64,000 nucleotides of DNA, from assembly GCF_036323735.1 (NCBI RefSeq), contig NC_086032.1:44447335-44511334 (forward strand), in the 5' to 3' direction. Origin of the DNA: Rattus norvegicus. Its lineage: Eukaryota > Chordata > Mammalia > Rodentia > Muridae. The position numbers and the translations under genes were made by a program. The notes beneath the pieces were generated by a model. It had not been told where the DNA came from and searched no databases. It saw only the letters and a list, made by a program, of their open reading frames with translations. Positions 23,629 to 35,970 of this stretch are shown piece by piece. Position 1 is the first letter of the stretch. Each line of letters begins with the position of its first letter.

Positions 23629-24562
23629 AATGACTACTTAAAAGGGAACATTGGCCCTCAAGCAAAAACATTTCAGATGCTACTTGGTCATGGATACTTT
23701 CCTCTGTGAAGCCATTTCAGAATGTTCTATGGAACACACAAGGAAAAGGCCATATCATGGTCTACCTGTACAATTGTCCTCTGCTTATTCCCCTTAGATA
23801 GTCTGCAGCAAATTAACTCAATGCTGATCAAAGGGTTTCCTCTCAAGAAGGAGTTCTATGTCTACACATGGCGGCAAAGGTCCATTGGCTGTGGCAGGCA
23901 TGACCAAGGCTGACCTCATCCACTTGGAAGACGCCTTAACCCGGAGAACTCTTGCACTGAGCAAATGTTCAGAACAGTCAAGAGGGATGCCAGTGCAGGT
24001 TAGCATGCTTCTCCCACAAATTCTCCTGCTAGGAGACATGTCTCGAGAACACAATAGATGTCAGTTACAATCAGGGTCACTGTCATTTATTATTATTCTA
24101 TTTCTGACAAGAACAAAATGCCTGACTTAAGTGGCTACGCCGTGAGCAACTCTCTCAAATAAAATGGGTGGGATAGCAACAATTTGTACTCTAATGACAA
24201 CTCATGTTGATAGGAGCTGTACAAAGCCAAAAAGAGTTTAAGAATTAATTTTTACTACCAAGATGGCTTTTAGGATATAGAGAGAGACTCGTTCTTTACT
24301 CGGAACAAGGTTGAAAGCCCTAGTTACAGAATTTTGTTATAAATCTCTCTCTCTTCAGTCAGATATCCAAGTGACTAGCCAGGCTTTTCACAGATGTCTG
24401 GGATGTTTTGTGGAAGTTGAGCTTATAATAGGTTGGTCAAGGATGACAGGCCTTGACCTGAGAGCTGAAGACTCACATTTCCACATACAACACCCCCTTT
24501 TCTCCAAACACTTGGAGTGCGATTGCTACTTAATCTGCCTGTATAAAACCTTCCGTACAGAG

Positions 24563-24755
24563 GCCTGGGACATGGCTCAGTGGGTAAAGGGGCTTGCGGC
24601 CAAGCCTGATAATCTTGGTTCGATCCCCAGGACCTATAAGGTAGAAAGATAGGCGACAACTCTAAGTTTTCCTCTGGCCTCCACCCATACTCCATGGTAT
24701 ATACACCTCCCCAGTTAAGTGCCCACAAAGTAAATAGATAAAATGTAATGTTAAA
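24563..24755 (+). mobile_element. B3 SINE
   Basis: GACATGGCTCAGTGGGTAAA, GGTTCGATCCCCAGGACC and an A-rich end. Confidence 0.72.
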
Positions 24756-24904
24756 GCCCTGGTCAATACTTTTTACGGCCATAAATGCTCATTACTAGGG
24801 TTGTTTTCTCTCGTTTTGGTAGTGCTTGAGATAGAAGCCAGGGATTGAGGTCTACTCGGCAATGGCTCATAACCTCAAGCCTGCATACTCAGTCTCGGAT
24901 CCCA

Positions 24905-25060
24905 TTCTACCTCATTTAGCCCTCCCAGCAACCGCATGGGATAATTACTAGAACCATTCCCATTTTACAGATGAGCAAACACACTCAGTTGCCCGAGGTC
25001 ACTAGTTTCTGGGTAACCGAGACAGGATTTGAATCCAGCAGTTACTTTCTCTGAACTTTC
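24905..25060 (+). mobile_element. MIR SINE
   Basis: CTCATTTAGCCCTCCCAGCA, TTCCCATTTTACAGATGAGC, CACTCAGTTGCCCGAGGTCA and GGATTTGAATCCAGCAG follow the MIR core in order. Confidence 0.87.
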
Positions 25061-25628
25061 AAGTGTGGATCTGTGGAACATATCTGAGACGAGGCACGGG
25101 CAACATTACATGATTCATAGCATTGAGGGAGTGGGCAGGGTGGTGGTTTTTAGCTCCACTTCAGCTTCACTTAAAAGACAAAAAAACAAAACAAAAACGA
25201 ACAAAAGAGCCCCCTTCCCTAATCTCAGGGCATGTATTAGACTTCATCCTGCCTGTTGGTCATGCTGTTGACATGCACCACTGACCCCGAATCCCTCTGG
25301 GAGCATCTGTTTCCCTCCTTGCTTCTGCGAATGACCTCTGAGGCACTAGCCAGAGCAGCAACCACGGAGTCAGTGAGTCGAAGGAACAAACAAAATGAAA
25401 CTCTACAAATCCACTGCTGTCCCTTGACATCTTCAGGGGACTTGTTCCAGGATCCCCACAGACACCAGAACTTGCAGATGCTCTAATCTCTCATACAAAA
25501 TACAAGAGTTTGCAAATAGTCCCCACATAAACTCCTATATCCTTCAAATAACCTCTAGATTGTTGAAAATGCTGGGCATACAGCCAGAGCTCTGTGAATT
25601 GTTAATATAGAGCAGAAGGGAAAGAGTG

Positions 25629-25820
25629 GGGCTGGAGAGGTGGCTCAGTGGTTAAGAGCATTGACTGCTCTTCCAGAGGTCCTGAGTTCAAATCCCAGCA
25701 ACCATGTGATGTCTCACAACCATCTATAATGGGATCTGATGCCCTCTTCTGGTGTGTCTGAGAACAGCAATGGTGTACTCACATATAATTAATAAATAAA
25801 TATATCTTTAAAAAATTAAT
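25629..25820 (+). mobile_element. B2 SINE
   Basis: Near-consensus B2. 13-bp duplication AAGGG(A/C)AAGAGTG at 25616-25628 and 25821-25833 (12/13). Confidence 0.95.
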
Positions 25821-26046
25821 AAGGGCAAGAGTGTACATGTTCAGCATGGATGCAATTTTTGGCAAATATTTTCTATCTGCTGAATCCACCGACTTGGAGC
25901 CTACGACTGTGGAGGGTCAAGATATACTTGGCATGGAGAAGATTCATTTCCAAATGATATTTTTACACCCTGGAGAGTTTGCAAAAGAACCTAGAAGGAA
26001 ATAATAGAACATGCTGGCATTTCTATTCACATTTTTAAGCCTGAAA

Positions 26047-26200
26047 TTAGGAAAACACAGCTGGTCATAGTAGGGCACTCCTGTGACCCCAGCATGTGGG
26101 AGGTGGAAGCAGGAGAATTAGCAGTTCAAGACCAACCTCTGCCACATTAGGTTTGAGCCCAGCTTGAGCTCCATGAAACCTGCCTTTAAAGAAAGAAAAC
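26047..26200 (+). mobile_element. Diverged B1 SINE
   Basis: GCTGGTCATAGTAGGGCACT, CAGCATGTGGGAGGTGGAAG, AGTTCAAGACCAACCT. Confidence 0.7.
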
Positions 26201-27296
26201 AAAAGGACAGAAAGGAAAGCATGAAGACCTCAGACTGTACTGACATTTCCTTAACTTCACTTGGTACAAGTGGCTCCAGTTACATCAGGATGCTTATGCC
26301 CAGCACCTGAAACAGCAGACATATTTGTCGTGTCAGTCGTGGGGTTAGCTGTGACACCCATGACTGTCTCTTGGGTATTATTTCCCTCCATGGGTCCAGT
26401 TGAGAAAGTGCCTACCTAGATTCTATTTTCATTTTTACATGCACTGATATTCATGAAATGACTGGGCACCTTGAAGTGAGGCCTGCAAAGAACTACGAAT
26501 AATTCTGGTCGCCATGCAAGTGGAAACAGGCAGGAAATGGCAGAGTGGTAACCTCACCTCATACATTCCTCTCAGACACATCATAATACTGGGATGATGA
26601 GACCTGACCAGAAGCTGGTGACAGGAAAAAGGCACAAAAAGAGTCCTGATTGTATCAAAACTTAAGATTCATAGCTCCTGTTCTTAGCAATGACCTCTGT
26701 ATGAGTAAATGTTATTGGTGCCTTGGGAAACTGACTAAAAACATATTTATGTGGTTTTAAATAACTATAATTTTTCTTAGTGGTTTATTAATAACTTAAT
26801 TTTTTTCTTAAAGAATGTGGGGATCACTGACCTAGAACTTTGCTACTCAAAATGCAATTCACAATGGAACAGCCTGTCCTTCACCTGGTCACTTATGAGA
26901 AACGCAGTCTTGAGAACCACCAGACACTGAGCCATTTTTTTTTTTTAACTTTAACCTCCATCACCCATGGTTCACACTTGCATTGCAACTGGAGAGCCAC
27001 TGAAGTTTTGAAACAAAAGCCTTGAGTAACATGAGCCCTGACAATGCAGCTCTTATCTATAATTCTAGTCAGGTTTTTCTGTTGAATGTTTGAACCCCAA
27101 AGCTTATCATTTTAAATATATATTATAAACATCCTTCAACAAACACTATAAACGATCCCCATAAGCCCCACATTCTGTTATGCAATCTCTGTATAATGGC
27201 AGCGTTTTCTCATTACTCCCCGTATACTTGAAACGAGCGCCCTGACCCTGACTCTGACCACCCATGCCTTATCTTTTGATCCCCGTCTCAACTTAC

Positions 27297-27713
27297 TTTT
27301 GTTTGATCATCTGCTTTAAATACATAGCAGAGGCTCTGCTGGTGGGCAGCGTCCTCCTTAATGAGACAAGCGAAGTAGCTCGGGTCCTGACTGTTGTGAA
27401 TCAGTTTGTGAACACGCTGAGGCTTGCACTCAAAGATGCTGGAACAGATCAGGGGGTCCCACGGTTGACTTTTCCTCAGGTCAGGTTCGCACCGTAGTCC
27501 GGAGGGCGAAACCCAAAGGCGGACTTGCTTCATCCCAGGCTCCTTTTTGGAGCACTGGCCACTGAGTCTTCGTACCTCGGCTACCACCCACGGCAGCATG
27601 GGCATTGTAGTGAGAGAATGCACGGGTAAGGAGCCCACTAGCTGCAAGCCGAAGTCCACCGAAACCTCGTTAGGGAACGGATGCTTCCTCGCTGTGAATG
27701 TGATTGCCTCCAT
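27297..27713 (-). CDS. Tbc1d1: Tbc1d1 first coding exon (PTB/PID domain, partial gene)
   Basis: TBC1D1 is a cytosolic Rab GTPase-activating protein, paralogue of AS160/TBC1D4. It is phosphorylated by AMPK and Akt and controls GLUT4 vesicle traffic in muscle. This exon gives residues 1-139, from MEAITFTARK to FKADDQTK, covering the start and most of the first PTB/PID domain. It includes the family stretch VSVDFGLQLVGSLP and the segment IFECKPQRVHKLIHNS. The ATG (27711-27713) has a strong Kozak context (A at -3, G at +4). The reading frame runs straight into a consensus donor (AAAA|GTAAGT) after codon 139, so the exon ends in phase 0; the human protein continues with V-PEII at this point. There are no stops or frameshifts and the match to human TBC1D1 as I recall it is close throughout, so this is a live exon, not a retrocopy. 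The remaining exons (second PTB, calmodulin-binding region, RabGAP domain) lie beyond the left edge. Residue 125 is Gln where human has Arg. Confidence 0.95.
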
Positions 27714-27805
27714 CTTGGGAGAGGTCTGGAAAGCCAAGAAAGCTTGCTACTATTTTCCTACTATAAATGAAGTAATCTATTTCACATGCTTCTGAGGGCA
27801 GCATC
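27714..27805 (-). other. Tbc1d1: Tbc1d1 5' UTR part of the first coding exon, with splice acceptor
   Basis: On the minus strand the coding ATG is preceded by 92 nt of non-coding exon. This starts after a strong acceptor: a long pyrimidine run (T and CT repeats, about 27806-27828) ending in CCCAG directly before GATGCTGCC. The reading frame is open a few codons upstream of the ATG but has no better AUG, supporting the chosen start. An acceptor here implies at least one upstream 5' UTR exon. Confidence 0.8.
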
Positions 27806-28130
27806 CTGGGAGAGAGAGAAAAAAAACAAACAAACAAACAAACAGGGCATTAGGATTTAATGAAGCCACAGCGACAGCTACTTGCCGAGTTGTTATTCTG
27901 GAATTTAACAGTTTGAAAGTAAAATGTAAGAAGAAATAGATATTTGTTCGAATCAACCCTGCCCAGAGTGAGATTTCCTGAAGTTGTACTGCACCTAAAA
28001 TTAACCAGTTACACCTGAAAATGGTGTAACTGTTACAGTCACTGTGGGACACAAAGACCCTCCCGGGAGTCTGTTGGAGACTAGGAGCCTCATATTTGTC
28101 AGGGGGAGAAAAGTATGGTGCAGGAGGCGG

Positions 28131-28339
28131 GCTAGAGAGATGCTCAGGTTAGGACCACTTGTTGCTCTTACGGAGGACGTGAGCTTAGTTCCCAGCTCCC
28201 ACATGTTGGTTCACAGCCATCTGTAACTCCAGTTCCAGGGGATCTGATACCTCCTTCTCACCTTTGCAAGTTCTAAGCATGCACATGACGCACAGACATA
28301 CATGCAAACAAACACACTCACACATACAATGAATAAATC

Positions 28340-28388
<49 letters not shown>
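28131..28388 (+). mobile_element. B3 SINE ending in a (CA)n tail
   Basis: GGGCTAGAGAGATGCTCAGG, TTCCAGGGGATCTGATACC. The tail has become a CA run at 28343-28388. Confidence 0.85.
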
Positions 28389-28389
<1 letters not shown>

Positions 28390-28678
28390 TAAGAGCACAG
28401 GAGAAAATGAGATGGCTCTGACAGTTACAGTGTCATGGAATTTTACCAAGACAATAAAACTTAGTAGCGGTAATCCACCCCCAAAGGAATCCTGTGAGGA
28501 AAAAAAGTATCAACCATCACTCTTCATAGTTTTCTGAAGTGGACCCATTTTTAACAGTTGACCTAATCACTTAGGTTAGGATACCTTCAAATTTAGGTTT
28601 TCAACAAAAACCCAGGACCTCGTTCATTCTAGGCTACTGTCCTACCACTAAGCCCCAGGTCACAAGCAAATCTTTTTT

Positions 28679-28773
28679 TTTTTTTTGGTTCTTTTTTTCG
28701 GAGCTGGGGACCGAACCCAGGGCCTTGCGCTTCCTAGTTAAGCGCTCTACCACTGAGCTAAATCCCCAGCCCC
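28679..28773 (-). mobile_element. ID SINE
   Basis: Antisense ID (GGAGCTGGGGACCGAACCCA...AAATCCCCAGCCCC). AAATCTTTTTT flanks it at 28668-28678 and from 28774. An older antisense ID-like remnant precedes it at about 28600-28662. Confidence 0.93.
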
Positions 28774-28861
28774 AAATCTTTTTTAACTTTACTTGATTTT
28801 TTTTTTTGAAGCAAAGATAGACAGGTTTTTTTGTTTGTTTGTTGGGGGTTTTATTTGGCTT

Positions 28862-29076
28862 ACTTTTTAAAATGTATGTGAATGTTCTTGCCTGAATATA
28901 TGTATGTGTACCACATTGAATGTCTGGTACCCCAGGAGGCCACAAAGGGGCACAGAGTCCCCTGGGAACTAGAGTTATAGATGGTTATAAGCCTCCATGT
29001 GGGTGCTTGGAACCAAACTGGGTCCTCTGTAAGAGCAGCCACCGCTCTTAACTACTGAGCCATCTCTCTAGCACCA
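28862..29076 (-). mobile_element. B3 SINE
   Basis: Antisense: GGTACCCCAGGAGGCCACAA, GTGGGTGCTTGGAACCAAAC, GAGCCATCTCTCTAGCACC. Confidence 0.83.
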
Positions 29077-29280
29077 AGAGGTGGTGTTTATTAATTATAA
29101 TTAATTATAATTAAGATGGTGTTATAATATTATTTTAATAATAATGTTAAGCACTAGCATCAGGAGAAAGAAAGGAGATGGAAAGAAACTGAGACATACT
29201 CAAGGACATGGGCATGGGCATGAGAAAGCTGAGTCTCCAATACTCAACATGTAAAGGGCCCCTCTGGAATCTGTGTAAAG

Positions 29281-29483
29281 CAGAGGCTCTCAACCTTTCT
29301 GATGCCGTGACCCTTTAATATAGTTCCTCATGTTGTGAGGACCCCAATCATAAAATTATTTTGTAGCTACTTCATAACGGTAATTTTTCTACTGTTATGA
29401 ATCATGATGTAAATACCTGATGTGCGGGATGTCTGATATATGATCTCCCAAAAGAGTTTCGACCCAGAGGTTGAGAACCACAG
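29281..29483 (+). mobile_element. hAT DNA transposon fossil (URR1-like) with 8-bp duplication
   Basis: CAGAGGCTCTCAACCTTTCT at one end and inverted GGTTGAGAACCACAG at the other. 8-bp target duplication GTGTAAAG (29273-29280) / ATGTAAAG (29484-29491), 7/8, is the length typical of hAT elements. Confidence 0.9.
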
Positions 29484-29494
29484 ATGTAAAGGGG

Positions 29495-29995
29495 TTGGTT
29501 CTGATACTTTGATCAGGAATTTGTTTACTGACGCTGAAGGTCCTTGCCCCCAATTGGTTTTTGATCTATTAATAAAAATGCCAGTGGCTAATAGTTGGGC
29601 AGAAAGAAAGAGGCGGGACTTCCAGGTTCCCATGGTCTAGGAAAGAGGAAGAGAATTGAGATACTTGGGGAAGAGAAACAAGGCAGACTTGGAGCTACAG
29701 GGGAGATCTTCCAAAATGTAGGCAGAGAGGGAAAGCGATCGAAAGTGTCTTGGGCAGCAAGACCAATGGGCTACACAGAAGGTAACTGGGCAAGTAAGCT
29801 GAGGGCAGATTTAGAGATGTTGAGCTAGGAGTGATGGTAAGGGCAACTAGCTGCAGAAGGCTTCGAAGAGCCTGACCATAGAGCTGCCAATAAGCCAGTT
29901 TTAAAACAAGCCAGTGTGGCTGTGTCTTTTATCCTCGGATCTGAGATAGAGCTTGGGCGGGTGCATGCTTTCAGTCAGCCGAGAACACAAAGTGG
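29495..29995 (+). mobile_element. Rodent ERV LTR, family not assigned
   Basis: Shows AATAAAAATGCCAGTGGCTA, GGGCAGAAAGAAAGAGGCGG, AAATGTAGGCAGAGAGGGAA and CAGAAGGTAACTGGGCAAG. The same order recurs at 62926-64000, so this is a dispersed family, probably an ERVK-type RMER LTR. Confidence 0.5.
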
Positions 29996-30984
29996 TGCAG
30001 ATAAAACTACGTGATACACACAGGAGAGGCTCAACTCACAAATTCATACTCTGTTAACATATCCTTGGTACTTATCATGTTCTAAACACTAAGGTAAAGA
30101 TTAGTTTGATCCATGAACTACAAGCCCACACTTTAACCATTGCCACTTTATCAACAGATGTCAATAGTATCTTTTCTAAACCCAAACTCTCTTGATTCAC
30201 TTCCTTTCTGTAACATCAGCATCTATCCTTGATTTACCTTAAGCTTTAAAGCTCATCCCAGGGGATGGTGAAAGCCTTTTGTGCAAACTCAATGGCTTAT
30301 AGCATCTCAAGCTCTATTCACCTCTACCCTGACCCAGCCTTGAATCCATGCCTCCCTGTGGAGTACTGATCTGACACAGGAGAATCTCCAGGAAGGGACT
30401 GCACCTGTCTTCTTCGCTCTGACTCCCCACTACCTGACACACAGTAGGGCCTCCTCAAGGATATCTAAAACTACCTGACTCTAAGTCTGACACAGAGTGG
30501 GGCCTCATCTTAAATAAAGTACGAGAGAATCATCTCTTGTCCTCAAAGGTTGATGACACCGAAGGATGAGAAGAATGGGCATTTTTCCTTGACTTCGAAC
30601 CACCTTCAGCCTCAAGTCTTCCTTTTCATTTTCTCACACAAATCTCTCCCAGATATTTTCTTCTTGCTGCCTTCTCTCCCAGTTGCCCACCCATTTCTGC
30701 TTGCGTCCTCACCTGCACTGGAACACCACTCATACTGCATGCATTAAAGCAGGTCTTCCGGGTTGTGAAATCCAAAGACAGCAAAGTGGTCCTACCGCCC
30801 TGCTCCCTCGGATGGCTTTCCCAGGCAGGCCACACCTGCCTTCTTCTTTCTGTTTTCCTATTATCATAACCTTGTGTACATATGTGTGTGCACGTGTGCA
30901 GTGAACATAGGTGGAAGTGTACACGGAGGAGGGATGTTGCTGTTGACAATCATTCCCCAGCACGGTTCCAGCTTATTCATTTAG

Positions 30985-31193
30985 GCAGGGTTTCTCAATC
31001 AAGCCCAGAGCTTCCCAATACAGCGAGTTTCCATAACCAGCTTGGTCTGAGGATCCCCTGTCTCTACCTTCCCAGTCTGTAATTACAGGTAATTACATGT
31101 CCAGCCAGCATGTTTGAGGGTTTTGGTGATCATAACTCTGGTCCTCACACTTGCATGACAAGCGCTTACCCAACCATTTCCCCAGCCTTTGTA
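30985..31193 (-). mobile_element. B4/RSINE-like SINE
   Basis: Antisense: TTAGGCAGGGTTTCTCAATC...GTCCTCACACTTGCATGACA, AGCGCTTACCCAACCATTTC, CCCAGCC. Confidence 0.55.
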
Positions 31194-31194
31194 T

Positions 31195-33190
31195 AGTTCC
31201 CTTTTGAGACTTTTCCGGCTCTTGCCTTACCTGTTGGGTGCTTGTTTTCCTGTTACCTGAAGGTCCACAACCTCTGACCCCATTCTCTCCCCTTATTACA
31301 CCTGCTTTTTCCTTAGCCAACATTATCTTTTAGTGCCAACAAGCACATTCAAATACCCAACGTTACTGGCAATTTTACACACACCTAGTGTTGTCTTGAG
31401 GCAACTCTTATGAACCAGGAGATCAACGTTCTTGAAGAGCTTGTCACAAAGTGACATGGAAGAGTTAGCATCTGGTCCCAGAGGCTGCCATCTTGACTAC
31501 TAACCCCACATACAAAATGAGCTGACCACAGACACTCTAATAAGTTCCAGATATTTTTCTCACAGATTCTTTTCTGAGTTCAAGTTCATACTTCTATCTC
31601 ATCTTCTTTGCTGATAAGCACCTCAGCCTGACTATCGTTGTTTTACAACTCAGCCTCATCTCCCCACCCCCCTTCCTAGAACGTCTCCTCCAGCACCACT
31701 GTCCGTTTACTCTGCTCACTGCTTTCCCCTCCTAGAGCAAACACCTAAGACAACCAACTTAGAGTGAGAAAAACTTTGCTTTGGCTTAAGACTGAAGACC
31801 TTCAGACTGCGATGGCTTGGCTGCATTGTTACTCTTAAATGAGAGACATCTTGGCAGGAAGGTGTGGCAGCTATACCACTTAATTCACAGGAACAGAAGA
31901 GAGGACAAGGAAGGGCCTGGGGTCCCACCATCTTCTTCAAGGGCACAGTCTTAAATAACTTAGAGACCCCATCCCCACCCCACAAGGCTCACCTATTAAC
32001 AGTCCCCTCACCTCCCAGGAGTGGCTTCTCAAAGGCCAAGCTTTTGCCATGTGGACCTTCTGGCAGCATTACGGGTGGATATGACAGCACTGACCACAGG
32101 CTCTGAGATTCCTCTGCCATTCCATCAGTCCTGACTCTACCATATAAATATATCTGACCTTTCTCTCCCCTAGGGAATGCTTCTGCTGTTCTACCAGTCA
32201 CCACATGCCATGAGCTCTACAACATGAGCATTCTCTTGGACTCCCAAGCCTATTCTCTCTAATATCCAGTTCTGTACACTTCTTGGCTCTTAAGATAGAG
32301 ATACAGTCACAGTCCCCGACTAAGATGTAGTTTCTCATGGCCTGGTGCCACAGTACATGCTGTTCCATTCCCCTCTTTAGAACATCAAACTTATCACTGA
32401 CTGTAAGGGGCCACACACATATATGTGTGGGTATGTGCACATGAAAGCACTTGTAGCTGACAAGCTGGCCTTCACAGATAAACTGCTAAGGGAAGAAATA
32501 AGATTCCTGCCTGGAAGGTTAAGGACTAACAGCAATGACCAGAGTCAGCATTGATGCTAATTTCCCAACTTCCACAGGCCAGATGACACCTGTCACAATG
32601 AATTCTAGTAAAAGAAGCTGGCTTAGGGAACTGCATTATGGGGAGAAGTCCATCCATCCATCTTGCACCAGAGGAAGTCACTGTTTTTATCAACCATAGA
32701 TGTTTACAGTAGAAACATGATGAGGAATTAGTTCAGAACAAAGGCCTTCGGTGTCTGCTCAGGAGATGTGTAGAAACAGAGACCCAAAGAGGAGAATCAT
32801 CTCTCAATCAGCCCCACTTTCATCCTTTGATTCCAGTCTAAATATTTACAGCACTGCTAAAGCAACCACAGCCACTTTCTTCCTAGTAAGTCAGAGCCAC
32901 CAGCAGTACGTTCTTTCTATTACTAAACTCTGAGCCCCAGCATTGTGTTGATTTTAAGAGTCTGAATAGGCTCCTTTAACAGGATTGCAAGCTTTATAAA
33001 CTGCTAAGGTTTGGGGTTAGAAAAAAATCAATATTCAAATTTTAAACCTTTTCTAAGATAGAAAGGAAGTCTGTTCTTTACTCTGTTTTCCCATATTTCA
33101 TATATATGTATGTACATATTTTATACATGTATGTATTCTAAAAGTAACATTTTGTAGTTTGAACATAGCTTAGAACTAATTTTCAAGTTT
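31195..33190. other. Intron 1 stretch with no gene seen
   Basis: Apart from an AT-rich TATATGTATG patch near 33095-33140, I see no gene or clear repeat. Confidence 0.5.
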
Positions 33191-33195
33191 TTTTA

Positions 33196-33386
33196 TTATT
33201 TCTAACTATGTGTATGTGTATGATATGTGCACATGAATGCAGGGGCCCTTGGAGGTCAAAGGTATTAGGTTTCTCTGGAGCTGGACTTACAGGCAGTTGT
33301 GAGCCACCCAAAGTGTTAAAAATCAAGCTCTAGTCTTCTTAAAGAGTAGTATACACTCCTAACTGAGGAACCTCTCAAGCCCCGGT
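33196..33386 (-). mobile_element. B3 SINE
   Basis: Antisense: GGAGGTCAAAGGTATTAGGT, GGAGCTGGACTTACAGGCAG, TGTGAGCCACCC, CTCAAGCCCC. Confidence 0.75.
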
Positions 33387-34012
33387 GCTATAGGTTGGCT
33401 TTTTTTTCCCATTTTAAATATTCAAACCTTCAACAATAAAGCAATATATTATTTCATGCCTGAAAATATTTTATGAAAGTGGGAATCTCTCCCTCTCATC
33501 CTCTAGTCTAGTGCACAGCCACTCTTGGTAACAGATAGCCTTAAAGTTCATAGTCCAGTAAATAATATTCTCTCCCCTTTTACAGATAAAAGCCTGGCTT
33601 GACGTCCAGTACTGTAACTGAATCTGCTTTAAGTTCTAACTGTTGACAGCTGCTAATCCCAAGATGTGTTTAAAGAAACTCTAGAATCAGCACAAAGGAC
33701 AGGCCTGAGTCTATCAATTATTTTAGGTAATGTACTTTAAAATCAGGTGGCAACAAGCACGACAAAACCACTTTCTGCTTTCTTGTCATTTCAGTCCCTC
33801 TGTGAACAATCCCTCATTGAATTAGTTCTGTCATTTTATTGGCAAAAAAGTATTTGAATACTTCAGGTGCCTCACTTTCCAACCACCTGCACAGGATCCT
33901 GGCCTGTCTGTGAAAAGAGGTTAGACCTTAATACTGCTTAGAAAAAGAATCAAACTGAAGCTCAATACCATACATAATTATTTCTGAGTAATTCAGATTA
34001 TCCTAACATAAG

Positions 34013-34402
34013 TGTTATGGTTTATATGAACTGGCCCCCGCAGGCTTCTGTTCTAAGTAGTGGGTGCTGCCATTTGGGGAAGTTGTGTGACCTTTGAGAT
34101 GTGTGGTCCAACTGGAGACAGAAGTGGGCTGGCTGCTGGGGACAGGACACTAAAGCTATATCCACCTCTGGTTTCAGCCCACTCTCTTTTCCCATTCTGT
34201 CAAGATGTAAAGAGTCTCACCATGCTTCCCAAAACACAGGCTGGCCCCTTTCCTCCTGCCAATCACAGCAACACAGGTTGGCCAACTCTACCCACCATGA
34301 TGAACTGGTATTTCTTGAGCTCATGATCCAGAATGAAGTCTTCCCCCTTCAGTTGCTTCTGCTTGGTATTTTGTTAAAGCAACAAGAAAAGTAACTAATG
34401 CA
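34013..34402 (+). mobile_element. MaLR-type solo LTR
   Basis: Starts TGTTATGGTTTATATGAACT and ends AAGTAACTAATGCA. It has the GCCATTTGGGGAAGTTGTGT box typical of MT/ORR1-type LTRs. No internal region is attached and flanking 5-mers do not match. Confidence 0.72.
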
Positions 34403-34829
34403 AGGAGATTTAGGGGTAACTTAGGCTAGGTAAATAATCATATTATTTTTCAATCAAAAGTGTCATGAAATAAATGAAATATCCTATAATATTAGCAAAA
34501 TTACCTCATTGTTTTCAGAACTATCTCAAGTCACCTCACTTTCAGGAGCGAACATTTTGCATTTTAAGTTACTGTGTGAACCACCTATACTGAGGTCCCT
34601 TCTGTCTTGTAACCATAGCAGTAAACATCTTGACCTGTTCCTAGGCTCTTTTTAGTAAAGTCATGTGTGTACAAGCCTGAACCTCTCAGATAAGCTTTAA
34701 ATGTGGCTACCCAAACACAAGAGCGTGCTTTTCCTGGAGCCCTTTCAATAATCTTGTTAACAAGATCTGGTACCCCTGAAAGGATGCACTTAGGATCATA
34801 AAACTTTAAAGAGAGCAGGTCCTTTCAAG

Positions 34830-34945
34830 CCATTTAGGAATTCCCCTCATATATGAAATGAAGTGACTAGGTCCTAGAGAAGTGGCTTGTCTAAATTAAG
34901 TGACAGATTTGGGACAGTCCAGGCCCCTGACTCCTATCCACAAGC
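34830..34945 (+). mobile_element. MIR fragment
   Basis: GAAATGAAGTGACTAGGTCC, AGAGAAGTGGCTTGTCTAAA and GGCCCCTGACTCCTATCCAC align with a MIR core. Confidence 0.6.
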
Positions 34946-35853
34946 TGGAAAGAACCTCCATTTCCCCCATGAGAACACTTTCAAGAGTGAAGTTAAAAAA
35001 GCAGGTCTCTTAACTTCTCCAAATCTGAAGTTTATTCTTATAGGGGAATAAAATAAGATCGTCTCCAAGTTTCTTCTGTTTCTAAAAATCTGGTGACTGC
35101 GATTTCCATAATGCAAGATACCAAATGTCCTCCACATTGTGTGAGGAGATAAAGCCGTCTTCGATTTGAGGACAAAAATGTGGGGGAAGTACATGATGGC
35201 TAAGAACAAGAGAAATCCGGGTTCAGAAGCTGTGCAGTGGGAACCCTCTTTCTTCCTGGCTCCATAGCAACCCATCCCAGCAAACCACAGAGGGTAGGAC
35301 AGGATTTTTCAATAGCTGACCTGGGGAGTTCCAGCTGTCACCTGCCCAAGTACTGCAGAAGGGTACCAGGGCTCAATGTAGTTGGGGTGGATGCCCTGGC
35401 ACTCGAAGTGATGGCATTAAAAAAGGGATGGAACCCTTAAGAGGTAGGGCCTACTGTTGGGTGGTTGAATGGAGGCCCCCCCCTCATGAAGAGATAAATA
35501 CCCTCTCATGTGGTGAGTTACTCCTGCAAGAATATATTAGTTCTCACAAAAGGGGGTTACTACAAAGGAGTCTGTCTGGCCTCTCCCCTCTTTACTACTC
35601 CCCCTCTTTACTCAAGACCTCTACTTCTCACACATCCTCAACTTTGTGATGCTATTCGCCATCATTATGTCACAGCCAGGGTGCCCTTACCATATGTCTG
35701 TTTCTTGACATCCTAGTTTGGTTTCTGTTGCTGTGGTAAGACACTGACCAAAAGCAACTTTAAGGGGGGAAGGGTCTATTTGGCTTACACTTCAACATCA
35801 CAACCCACTACTGAGGGAAGGCAGGACAAGAGCTTAAGATAAGAACCTAGAGG

Positions 35854-35957
35854 GCAGGGTTGGGGATTTGGCTCAGTGGTAGAGCGCTTGCCTAGCAAGC
35901 AAGGCCCTGGGTTCAGTCCCCAGCTCCGAAAAAAGAAAAAAATAAAGAAAGAAAAAG
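35854..35957 (+). mobile_element. ID SINE in the LTR
   Basis: TTGGGGATTTGGCTCAGTGG...CCCCAGCTCCG with an A/G-rich tail. It lies between the target words AAGAACCTAGAGG (35841-35853) and AAGAACCTGGAGG (35958-35970). Confidence 0.93.
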
Positions 35958-35970
35958 AAGAACCTGGAGG

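Noticed and set aside
31864..32106. Frame ending GGYDSTDHRL, briefly considered as an exon of the neighbouring phosphoglucomutase gene Pgm2
   Set aside because: No splice sites fit and the rest of the frame does not resemble the enzyme. The short resemblance is probably chance.
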